NCBI GenBank assembly: GCA_026982025.1
Contig: JALSHX010000042.1
Coordinates: 1-5,473 of the forward strand
DNA: 5,473 nt
Source: Aquificaceae bacterium
GTDB lineage: Bacteria; Aquificota; Aquificia; Aquificales; Aquificaceae
Reading direction: 5' to 3'
This document shows positions 1 to 5,270 of this stretch, one piece after another; positions within the stretch are counted from its first letter, which is position 1, and every line of letters starts with the position of its first letter. The position numbers and the translations under genes are program-made. The notes beneath the pieces were generated by a model, which had not been told where the DNA came from, did not search any database, and saw nothing but the letters and a program-made list of their open reading frames with translations.

Positions 1-651
1 GTGCTGGGGTGCTATGGTCTCTATGTCAAGGTTCCTTACCATGTTGACCCAAAGCTTCATGATTTTTCCGCTTGCCATATACCTTCTGTGAAAACCCTCC
101 ATAAACTGAATGTGGGAATCAAAGTCCTTCACGAAGAAGTAGTCCTGACCGAGGGATGCTCCCAGATCACCGGAAAAGAGTATTTTGGCTACGGGGTCAT
201 ATATCTGAAAGTTTCCGGGAGAGTGAAGAAAGTGAGCCGGAATAATTAACATCACACAGTCTCCTCCGAGGGTAATTTTGGTTCCCCTGTCATCAACCGG
301 AATCACCCTGCCTTCTAACTTGGAGTCAAGACCGAAATGGGGAAGGAACCTTGTCCAGAGCTTTGAAATTATTGCGTTTGATTGAGTTGTCATCATCCAG
401 TAGTTGATGCTTGCAACTATGTCCGGATCCTGATGGCTCAGAAATATGTACTTTATCTGATTGGGAGGAATAAGGGTGGCAATGTCCGCGTAGAGCTTTG
501 ACTGGACCTTGTGCCCTCCGGGGTCAAGGAGCATTGCCTCGTCATTGTGAATAATGAGATATTGATTTGCCTGAACAGCGCTGGCGGGAGTGAGCTCTTC
601 AAAGAGAAAAACCTTGTGCCCCTCTGAATCGTAAAGTTTTTTCCCTGCCAT
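1..651 (-). CDS. Diiron metallo-beta-lactamase-fold protein, FprA/ODP type (C-terminus cut off by window)
   Basis: Reading the minus strand from the ATG at 651-649 gives 217 codons with no stop, running off the window edge. A Shine-Dalgarno GGAGG (complement of 658-662) lies 6 bases before this ATG, which sets the start. The diiron ligand set of flavodiiron proteins (rubredoxin:oxygen reductase, FprA) is visible in order: H73-x-D75-x-D77 in SHQDPD, H140 in PAH, D162 in SGDLG and H217 in APQH. D75 replaces the Glu usual in FprA. Family members bind O2 at the diiron site, either reducing O2 or NO when fused to flavodoxin, or sensing O2/iron as stand-alone ODP proteins. The missing C-terminus is where a flavodoxin domain would be, so the choice stays open. 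Likely cytoplasmic. It is divergent from the gspL-like operon and has no clear functional link to it. Confidence is high for the fold and site, low for the exact role. Confidence 0.85.
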   Translation of the reverse strand, partial: MAGKKLYDSEGHKVFLFEELTPASAVQANQYLIIHNDEAMLLDPGGHKVQSKLYADIATLIPPNQIKYIFLSHQDPDIVASINYWMMTTQSNAIISKLWTRFLPHFGLDSKLEGRVIPVDDRGTKITLGGDCVMLIIPAHFLHSPGNFQIYDPVAKILFSGDLGASLGQDYFFVKDFDSHIQFMEGFHRRYMASGKIMKLWVNMVRNLDIETIAPQH

Positions 652-745
652 GCTTTTCCTCCGATTATGATGGGAATCATATAGTATTTTAACACACCGG
701 AATCGGTGAGTTTCGTAAAAATGGAATTACAATATTCTGAGGGGG
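652..745. promoter_or_regulatory. Divergent intergenic region between the diiron protein gene and the gspL-like operon
   Basis: This 94-base region must hold the promoters of both divergent genes. Rightward, TACAAT at 728-733 is a 5/6 match to the -10 consensus, but no good -35 lies 16-18 bases before it. Leftward, the AT-rich block 676-691 offers overlapping -10 candidates on the minus strand: TAAAAT (686-691) and TATGAT (676-681), again without a convincing -35. The short inverted repeat at 695-708 lies between the two sets. The promoter positions are weak inference; that the region separates divergent transcription units is seen directly. Confidence 0.45.
695..708. repeat. Inverted repeat CACCG-GAAT-CGGTG, possible operator
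   Basis: A perfect 5-bp inverted repeat with a 4-base spacer sits near the middle of the divergent intergenic region. A second copy of the half-site ACACCGG occurs at 753-759, just inside the gspL-like gene (the first is at 694-700). The placement would suit a regulator binding between the two promoters, but a repeat this short can arise by chance. There is no T-tract, so it is not a terminator. Confidence 0.25.
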
Positions 746-1909
746 ATGATATACACCGGTATTGATGGAAACAAGTCCTTCAGCATTGATTACTCAATTC
801 TAAAAAAGAAGTGGCAACCTTCTTCAGGAAAGGGAAGAAAAATTTATGTAATTCCCTCGGACAGATGCCTCGTTATCAAAAAGGAGACAGACATCGGTGA
901 CCTTACCCTTTTGAAGAAAACGCTTTCCATTGAAATTCAGGAAAAATTTCCCGGTGCCCTCTGGGATGTTCGTCTTGAAAAGGGTTTTTACTGCCTGTCC
1001 GCCTACAGGGACTTTGATAGATCCCCGGATGCATACTCACTCGATCCGGAGGTGTTTTCTCTCCAAAGGTGTGCAGTAGCCAACGACTTCATGGACGGAT
1101 GGGTAATTGATTTGGGAAGAAAGAAAACTACATTCGTTCTGCTGAAAGATGGCAATATGGAAAGTTACAGGGTTGTTCTTAAGGGTGGTGAACACCTGGA
1201 CAGGGAAATTGCGTTGAGAGAGGGATTAAAAGAGGATGAAGTGAAAAATCAAAGGGAGCTCCGGGGACTTGAATGGGAAAAGGTTAAGGAAGGGCTGATG
1301 CGGATTCTCGGAATGGTGGGAGCAAATTTATCGGATGAGAAGGTTTTTCTCACCGGGGGACTATCCCGTTTGAAGGGAATTGAAAACCTTTTCGGCAATG
1401 TTTACAGGAACAGATACGGAGGTGCCCAGACGGCTTCTGCCTTCGGTGCCTCCCTCAAGTATGTGATAAAAGACTGCTCACCTGACTTCAGGGGCGGTGA
1501 GGTTCCTGCAAAGGACCTGAGGAGGGTTGCTGTTATTCTGGGTGCGTCCGCGTTTACCTTTCTTCTGACCTTGTACGGCTTTAACCGATTTGAGAAGACC
1601 ATGGTTGGCAGTATAAGGTCAACCGAAAAACAGGTGTTTCAGGAGAGGTTCAAGGATTTGCCTCCTGTTGTAGTCAGAGATCAGCTCGCCTCAATTTCTA
1701 AGGAAGCACGCTTTCCTATGACCTTAAAGCTCCTTGAATTCTCGGGAAGTCTGAAAAAAGGTATTAAGATTTTCCGAATTGAGTACTCAGATGGATCGTT
1801 AAAAATAACGGGAGAGGCTAACAGTAAAGACATAATTGAAGGATTGAAACCCAAGAAGTTGAAGGAAACTCCCGAGGGAAATTATGAATTTGAGGTGGAG
1901 TTAAAGTGA
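746..1909 (+). CDS. gspL: GspL-like type II secretion inner-membrane platform protein (actin-like domain + TM + periplasmic domain)
   Basis: The 387-residue protein has the GspL architecture. Residues 1 to about 240 resemble the actin-like fold of GspL/PilM: a phosphate-1-like strand (TGIDGNKS, 4-11), a phosphate-2-like motif (VIDLGRKKTTF, 120-130) and an adenosine-type motif (FLTGGLSRLKGIENLF, 201-216). A single membrane helix follows at about 261-279, then a short linker and a small periplasmic ferredoxin-like region (about 323-387). In known systems GspL binds the GspE ATPase through its cytoplasmic domain and pairs with GspM in the membrane. The next gene overlaps by 4 bases and is GspM-like. 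A fused PilM-PilN of a type IV pilus has the same architecture and is the main alternative. The start is the only ATG after the in-frame stop at 716-718. The G-rich GAGGGGG at 739-745 touches the ATG, too close for a normal Shine-Dalgarno. No other secretion genes are in view. Confidence 0.72.
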   Translation: MIYTGIDGNKSFSIDYSILKKKWQPSSGKGRKIYVIPSDRCLVIKKETDIGDLTLLKKTLSIEIQEKFPGALWDVRLEKGFYCLSAYRDFDRSPDAYSLDPEVFSLQRCAVANDFMDGWVIDLGRKKTTFVLLKDGNMESYRVVLKGGEHLDREIALREGLKEDEVKNQRELRGLEWEKVKEGLMRILGMVGANLSDEKVFLTGGLSRLKGIENLFGNVYRNRYGGAQTASAFGASLKYVIKDCSPDFRGGEVPAKDLRRVAVILGASAFTFLLTLYGFNRFEKTMVGSIRSTEKQVFQERFKDLPPVVVRDQLASISKEARFPMTLKLLEFSGSLKKGIKIFRIEYSDGSLKITGEANSKDIIEGLKPKKLKETPEGNYEFEVELK

Positions 1910-2304
1910 GACTTTTATCAACAAAAATAATTTACCTGCTATCTGCATTTATTTCCATTCTTTTTGCAGGAATACTAATCCACGAAGGTGTGAAAACGAG
2001 AGAAAAATTAACGGATGAATATTTTAAACACAAAAAATTCATGTTTCAGATAAAAAATATCACTCATGGTCCGAAAAAACATGCCACGGAAAAGGAAGTG
2101 CGTTCCTTACTTGAGAGACACAAAATCAACATTGGTTCAATTTACAGCGGTGAGACGGGTATTGAGGTCAAGGCTGAAAATGTCTACTGGGGTATCATCC
2201 CTTATCTCGTAAGGGACCTGGAGAGAAATTACACGATCGTCCAGTTCAGTGCGGTTGACAACACGGGAAAAGGAATGTTTGATGTAAGGATCGTCGTGCG
2301 TTGA
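1906..2304 (+). CDS. GspM-like (or PilO-like) membrane protein
   Basis: This 132-residue protein starts at GTG in a GTGA overlap with the stop of the gspL-like gene, preceded by a strong Shine-Dalgarno (GAGGTG, 1892-1897). It has a short cytoplasmic N-terminus, one membrane helix at about 8-25, a charged helical stretch (about 28-50, possibly coiled coil) and a C-terminal alpha/beta region (about 62-132) whose strand-helix-strand pattern would suit a ferredoxin-like fold. That is the layout of GspM, which dimerises with GspL and stabilises it in the inner-membrane platform; PilO has the same plan. It is somewhat shorter than typical GspM (about 160 residues). Family assignment rests mainly on architecture and on translational coupling to the gspL-like gene, as these proteins share little sequence. 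Confidence 0.58.
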   Translation: MRLLSTKIIYLLSAFISILFAGILIHEGVKTREKLTDEYFKHKKFMFQIKNITHGPKKHATEKEVRSLLERHKINIGSIYSGETGIEVKAENVYWGIIPYLVRDLERNYTIVQFSAVDNTGKGMFDVRIVVR

Positions 2305-2894
2305 GATTTGCAGATCCTATTTCTTACGATCTCTGGTACGAAACAAAGGGCAAAGAAATTTTCCTAAAGGAGCTGTCGGTGCTGAAAAAAGTGATTAAAG
2401 GTTTTGATAAGGGTCTTGAGGTGGGGGTGGGAACGGGCAGGTTTGCATCATCTCTGGGAGTTGAATTCGGGCTGGATCCCGATGAGAACATGGTGAGATT
2501 TGCCTCAAAAAGGGGCATTTTAGGAGTTGTAGGTATCGGTGAGGCACTTCCCTTTAAATCGTCGTCCTTTGATCTTATATTGCTTGTCTTTACCCTCTGC
2601 TTTGCGGAGAAACCCCCTCTTATCATTAAGGAGTGCAACAGATGTCTTAAGAGTGGAGGTGAACTCGTTATTGGTTTTATTCCCCGGGAAAGTTCCAAGG
2701 CGGGCGAATACATTGATCTTGCGAAAAAGGGACATCCGATTTACTCAAAAGCCCGCTTTTACGGGGTTGATGAAGTTAGTAAACTCGTAGTTGATGGTGG
2801 ATTTAGAATTGAGGCTCGTAAAGGGATTTTCCTCGGGAAGGAGAAGGGTCCTTATCCTGATTTTCTCGTGTGGAAGTGCGCCAAAAACTCCTGA
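2301..2894 (+). CDS. Class I SAM-dependent methyltransferase (Methyltransf_11/UbiE-like)
   Basis: The 197-residue protein is a small Rossmann-fold methyltransferase. Visible motifs are the SAM-binding glycine loop (LEVGVGTGRF, 39-48), an acidic end of strand beta-2 (GLDPD, 57-61), the GEALPFKSSSFDLIL block (80-94) that contacts adenine and starts strand beta-4, and LKSGGELVIGF (116-126) as the post-III turn. The opening FADPISYDLWYE resembles the N-terminus of small UbiE-like enzymes. The start is TTG at 2301, in a TTGA overlap with the stop of the GspM-like gene. It is the only usable start after the in-frame stop at 2280-2282, and AAGGA (2286-2290) is a reasonable Shine-Dalgarno. The substrate cannot be read from the sequence. 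Coupling to a secretion or pilus operon allows a role in modifying a pilin-like substrate, but such enzymes also sit in unrelated operons. Confidence 0.85.
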   Translation: MRFADPISYDLWYETKGKEIFLKELSVLKKVIKGFDKGLEVGVGTGRFASSLGVEFGLDPDENMVRFASKRGILGVVGIGEALPFKSSSFDLILLVFTLCFAEKPPLIIKECNRCLKSGGELVIGFIPRESSKAGEYIDLAKKGHPIYSKARFYGVDEVSKLVVDGGFRIEARKGIFLGKEKGPYPDFLVWKCAKNS

Positions 2895-2899
2895 AAGAC

Positions 2900-2913
2900 T
2901 ATAATTTTCACTG
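2900..2913 (+). promoter_or_regulatory. Perfect -10 box close to the hydrolase ATG (candidate leaderless promoter)
   Basis: TATAAT at 2900-2905 matches the sigma-70 -10 consensus fully and ends 8 bases before the ATG at 2914. Transcription would start about 7 bases after the box, at or next to the ATG. The 19-base gap after the methyltransferase stop has no Shine-Dalgarno. No convincing -35 is found 16-18 bases upstream, where the sequence is GC-rich coding DNA. A box this close to the start with no ribosome site suggests a leaderless mRNA, but transcription read through from the upstream operon is not excluded. Confidence 0.5.
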
Positions 2914-3612
2914 ATGTTCTTCTTTGATTTAAACAACGATAAGAGACTCTGGTTTCACCTTCACGGCTTTGCAACTAACGTTTTCGGTTCAAAGATTGAA
3001 CACCTGAGGAGCAGGTTCTCAAGGACAGGCGAGTATTCCTTTTTTGCCATGGACATGGACTACGAGAAGCACACCACTACCGAAGTCCTTGATGTGGTTG
3101 AGGCACTCATTGAGGGATTTTCGGAGAAGTTTGAGGAGATAGTCCTCTGCGGTAGTTCCCACGGGGGATACATTGCATGCAACCTCATAAGGTTCAGGGA
3201 TTTTGGCAATGTAAAGAGCCTCGTTCTTCTTGCCCCCTCCTTTGAGACCCTCTCACTTATCGTTAAGGAGCTCGGTGAGGAAAAGGTAAAAAGATGGCTG
3301 AGGGGAGAAGAGCCCCTCAGGTTCGTTGAGGAGGACATGGAGATTGAGGTCAGAAAAGACTTTGCGAGGGACATTCTCCAGAAGGGTTATGAGATCATTC
3401 AGGGAGACAGGGTCCTCTTTCCGGAAAGCCCTTCCGCCGGGATTTACATAATACACGGAGAAGATGACGAGATCGTTCCCATTCAAAGAACCGAACTTTT
3501 CTGCAGGAGGGTCAAGGTTAGGGAATTTGTCAGGGTAAAGGATGACCACCAGCTTTCAAACACATTTCCTCAAGCTGTGGAGGGTGTAATCAAACGCTTG
3601 TTGACAGATTAA
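2914..3612 (+). CDS. Alpha/beta hydrolase, small esterase type (YqiA-like)
   Basis: The 232-residue protein has the alpha/beta-hydrolase order. An HGFATN oxyanion-type loop (17-22) follows the first strand. The nucleophile elbow is GSSHG (80-84) with Ser82. The acid is Asp184 or Asp185 in HGEDDEIVP (181-189), and the base is His212 in DDHQLS (210-215). The HGFATN opening followed by GSSHGG resembles YqiA/UPF0227-type small esterases. There is no signal peptide, so it is cytoplasmic, and the substrate is unknown. The ATG at 2914 has no Shine-Dalgarno and lies 8 bases after a perfect TATAAT. The end of the gene carries the -35 box of the next promoter (its Leu-Thr codons read TTGACA). A perfect 8-bp inverted repeat lies in the lid region (3298-3320). 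Fold and catalytic residues are clear; the biological role is not. Confidence 0.85.
   Translation: MFFFDLNNDKRLWFHLHGFATNVFGSKIEHLRSRFSRTGEYSFFAMDMDYEKHTTTEVLDVVEALIEGFSEKFEEIVLCGSSHGGYIACNLIRFRDFGNVKSLVLLAPSFETLSLIVKELGEEKVKRWLRGEEPLRFVEEDMEIEVRKDFARDILQKGYEIIQGDRVLFPESPSAGIYIIHGEDDEIVPIQRTELFCRRVKVREFVRVKDDHQLSNTFPQAVEGVIKRLLTD
3298..3320. repeat. Perfect 8-bp inverted repeat inside the hydrolase gene
   Basis: CTGAGGGG (3298-3305) and CCCCTCAG (3313-3320) are exact reverse complements around a 7-base loop. It would form a stable RNA hairpin but lacks a following T-tract and lies mid-gene, so it is not an intrinsic terminator. It encodes a run in a charged helix (LRGEEPLR) and may simply follow from codon choice. 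Confidence 0.4.
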
Positions 3613-3638
3613 AGGGCTTTTGTGTAAAATGCCTTTAC
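3601..3638 (+). promoter_or_regulatory. Strong sigma-70-type promoter with start point next to the ATG (leaderless)
   Basis: A consensus -35, TTGACA (3601-3606), is followed after 18 bases by TAAAAT (3625-3630), a 5/6 match to the -10. The predicted start point, about 7 bases after the box, falls at 3637-3639, that is, on or just before the ATG at 3639. The 8 bases between the box and the ATG hold no Shine-Dalgarno. The -35 is formed by the last sense codons of the hydrolase gene. This is the best promoter in the window and the clearest leaderless candidate. Confidence 0.75.
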
Positions 3639-4271
3639 ATGCTCCGCGCATATTTCCTGATATTAATTATTTTTTCATTTTCCTTCTCATTTGATATAAG
3701 CTCTCTTGCAGGTCATGGCAGACCTTCAACCACCATTGATGTTTTCGGAGTGATACACGATAAGGTTGAGGGGTTCATGGGTCTTGCCCTGACATACAGA
3801 CCGAAAGGAACAAGGTTCGGTGGAAAGATCCTTTACCTGAACGGGAGGCAGTTCTTCAGCGGAAAGTCTGCCCTTGGTCACGACTTCAAAGGAAGGTCAG
3901 AGGGATTTTTGATATTTATTGGTGGAGCTTTTGATCTGGGAGGAGTCCTGCACTTTTACGGCGGTGTTGGCGGAAGGGATATGCTCGGGGGCTTGACAGC
4001 CCTACAAAAGATCTACCTTGAAGACTCAAATGGTTTTGCCTTGAGGGGCCACTCCTATAATTTCAAAACCTTTCCCTTCTATGGGGCTGAGATTAAGGTT
4101 GTGGGAGTTGGGCAAACAGTCAGAACATCTTTTCTGCTCGGCACCCTTTACTACAAGTATGAGGTTACCTTTGACGAGTCCAACACCCTCTGGATGGAAC
4201 CGGGGGAGAAGTTCAGGGTTGTTCTGGGAAACGTGGCAATGGTTTACATAGGCTTTAGCATAAACTTCTGA
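3639..4271 (+). CDS. Secreted, predicted outer-membrane beta-barrel protein, unknown function
   Basis: I do not recognise the family of this 210-residue protein. Residues 1-18 form a signal peptide: a short basic start (MLR), then a very hydrophobic Ile/Leu/Phe/Ser core, with cleavage probably soon after. The mature part alternates polar and aromatic or aliphatic residues, is rich in Gly, Tyr and Phe, and ends in a strand finishing with Phe (YIGFSINF, 203-210), the C-terminal signature used by the BAM machinery. About 190 mature residues would suit a small barrel of about 8 strands. No lipobox cysteine, and in fact no cysteine at all, is present. It is transcribed from its own strong promoter, so it may be well expressed. 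A periplasmic beta-sandwich is the alternative. Confidence 0.7.
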   Translation: MLRAYFLILIIFSFSFSFDISSLAGHGRPSTTIDVFGVIHDKVEGFMGLALTYRPKGTRFGGKILYLNGRQFFSGKSALGHDFKGRSEGFLIFIGGAFDLGGVLHFYGGVGGRDMLGGLTALQKIYLEDSNGFALRGHSYNFKTFPFYGAEIKVVGVGQTVRTSFLLGTLYYKYEVTFDESNTLWMEPGEKFRVVLGNVAMVYIGFSINF

Positions 4272-4290
4272 AAACCCTATATTCCTTTAT
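4255..4290 (+). promoter_or_regulatory. Candidate leaderless promoter of ttuA
   Basis: TATATT (4278-4283), a 5/6 match to the -10, ends 7 bases before the ATG at 4291. TTAGCA (4255-4260), a 4/6 match to the -35, lies 17 bases upstream inside the end of the previous gene. There is no Shine-Dalgarno in the 19-base intergenic gap. The predicted start point coincides with the ATG, the same layout as for the genes at 2914 and 3639. Confidence 0.55.
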
Positions 4291-5211
4291 ATGAAGTGCA
4301 GACTTTGTGGTAAAAAGCCCGTCATCTACATGCCCCACCACAGGCTTGCCCTGTGTAGGGAGCACTTTGATTCCTGGTTTCTCAAGCACCTTGAGAGGAC
4401 GGTTAAGGAATTCAGAATGTTTTCAAAGGACGATGGGATTCTCGTGGCTGTTTCAGGAGGTAAGGACAGCCTTGCCCTCTGGGACGCCCTTCTCAGGCTC
4501 GGATACAGGGCGGACGGCTTTTACCTTGATCTGGGAATAGGTGATTACTCAAAGAGGTCAAGGGAGGCCGTTGAGAGGTTTGCGGGAGAAAGAGGAGCAA
4601 AACTAATTATAAGGAGCCTTTCCGAGGAGCTCGGGGGAATTCCCCTGCTTGTTGAGAGAACGGGAAGGGAAAGCTGTTCAGTGTGCGGTTCAGTGAAGAG
4701 GTACTTTTTCAATAAGGTGGCAAAGGACCACCGCTACGCGGTGGTGGTTACGGGACACAACCTTGATGATGAGGCAAGTTCCCTTCTGGGGAACCTTCTG
4801 AGCTGGAATCTGAAGTATCTGGGGAGGAAGCATCCCGTTCTCCCTCAGGAAGGGGGTTTTGTGAGGAAGGCAAAGCCTCTGTGCAGGTTCACCGAAAAGG
4901 AAACCGCCCTTTACTGCCTCCTGAGGGGAATTGATTATGTTGAGGAGGAGTGTCCTTTCTCCGAAGGTGCAACGAGCATATTCTATAAGGAGATTCTCAA
5001 CCGAATAGAAGAGAGGTCACCGGGAACGAAGATGAGGTTTTACCTTGAGTATGTGAGGAAGGTTCTCCCTCTTTTTGGTCAGGACTCAAAGGAGAGCCTC
5101 GGAAGGTGCAGGGTGTGCGGTGAGCCCTCTCCCTCTGAAGTGTGTACCTTTTGCAGTTTGAGGGAAAGGGTATTAAACTTTATTGGGACGGGGCGTAGCT
5201 CAACAGGATAG
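4291..5211 (+). CDS. ttuA: tRNA-5-methyluridine(54) 2-sulfurtransferase TtuA
   Basis: TtuA thiolates position T54 in the T-loop of tRNAs, giving m5s2U54, which raises tRNA melting temperature in thermophiles; sulfur comes from the ubiquitin-like carrier TtuB. All hallmarks are present in 306 residues: the N-terminal zinc finger C3, C6, C22, H25; the ATP pyrophosphatase loop SGGKDS (55-60); LGIGDYS (81-87); the [4Fe-4S] cysteines C129 and C132 (SCSVCG) and C221 (ECP); TGHNLDDE (154-161); and the C-terminal zinc finger C273, C276, C285, C288. Spacing matches Thermus TtuA within one residue. The ATG at 4291 puts C3 and C6 where the family has them and lacks a Shine-Dalgarno. Oddly, the last seven residues (about 300-306) and the TAG stop (5209-5211) are encoded inside the tRNA-Arg gene. 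That tail lies beyond the last zinc finger and looks dispensable. Confidence 0.95.
   Translation: MKCRLCGKKPVIYMPHHRLALCREHFDSWFLKHLERTVKEFRMFSKDDGILVAVSGGKDSLALWDALLRLGYRADGFYLDLGIGDYSKRSREAVERFAGERGAKLIIRSLSEELGGIPLLVERTGRESCSVCGSVKRYFFNKVAKDHRYAVVVTGHNLDDEASSLLGNLLSWNLKYLGRKHPVLPQEGGFVRKAKPLCRFTEKETALYCLLRGIDYVEEECPFSEGATSIFYKEILNRIEERSPGTKMRFYLEYVRKVLPLFGQDSKESLGRCRVCGEPSPSEVCTFCSLRERVLNFIGTGRSSTG
4727..4745. repeat. Perfect 8-bp GC-rich inverted repeat inside ttuA
   Basis: ACCACCGC (4727-4734) and GCGGTGGT (4738-4745) are exact reverse complements around the 3-base loop TAC. It lacks a T-tract. It encodes DHRYAVV just before the conserved TGHNLDDE motif, so protein constraint and codon choice may explain it. 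Confidence 0.4.
5151..5179 (+). promoter_or_regulatory. Weak candidate promoter for tRNA-Arg inside the 3' end of ttuA
   Basis: TTGCAG (5151-5156, 3/6 to the -35) and TAAACT (5174-5179, 4/6 to the -10) are 17 bases apart. Transcription would start near 5186, a few bases before the tRNA 5' end at 5189. Spacing is right, but both boxes are weak. If not used, the tRNA must be cut from the ttuA transcript. Confidence 0.3.
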
Positions 5212-5262
5212 AGCGCGGGACTACGGATCCCGAGGTTGTGGGTTCGACTCCCACCGCCCCGG
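5189..5262 (+). tRNA. tRNA-Arg(ACG)
   Basis: All arms fold with full pairing: acceptor CGGGGCG/CGCCCCG (5189-5195 with 5255-5261), D-stem GCTC/GAGC (5198-5201 with 5211-5214), anticodon stem CGGGA/TCCCG (5216-5220 with 5228-5232) and T-stem GTGGG/CCCAC (5238-5242 with 5250-5254). The anticodon loop is CTACGGA, anticodon ACG at 5223-5225, whose A34 is normally deaminated to inosine to read CGU, CGC and CGA. The D-loop keeps GG and an A at position 20, an ArgRS identity element. The variable loop has 5 bases. The discriminator is G (5262); CCA is not encoded (CGA follows). The T-loop TTCGACT has T54 (5243), the base TtuA modifies, and A58. The first pair is C1-G72 rather than the usual G1-C72. 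The tRNA shares 23 bases with the end of ttuA. Confidence 0.95.
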
Positions 5263-5270
5263 CGACAAAA

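Noticed and set aside
1..249. Open plus-strand frame of 82 codons at the window start
   Set aside because: It is antisense to the diiron protein gene, whose full ligand set is conserved on the minus strand, and has no recognisable protein features.
453..695. Open minus-strand frame of 80 codons
   Set aside because: It overlaps the diiron protein gene on the same strand in another frame; the 651-649 start has a Shine-Dalgarno and gives the conserved protein.
746..1909. Stand-alone PilM
   Set aside because: PilM lacks a membrane helix and a periplasmic domain; this protein has both, so it is GspL-like or a PilM-PilN fusion.
2324..2713. Open minus-strand frame of 129 codons
   Set aside because: It is antisense to the methyltransferase, whose motifs are clear, and its Ser/Pro-rich product looks like a reverse-strand shadow.
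3298..3320. Intrinsic terminator in the hydrolase gene
   Set aside because: The hairpin is good, but there is no T-tract and it sits mid-gene before the conserved catalytic Asp and His.
5151..5211. Frameshift or sequencing error extending ttuA into the tRNA
   Set aside because: The frame is intact from the last zinc finger (C288) to the stop; the protein merely has a short extra tail, so no error is needed.
5189..5262. tRNA-Pro, suggested by the C1-G72 end pair
   Set aside because: The anticodon loop CTACGGA gives ACG (Arg), and A20 in the D-loop supports arginine identity.
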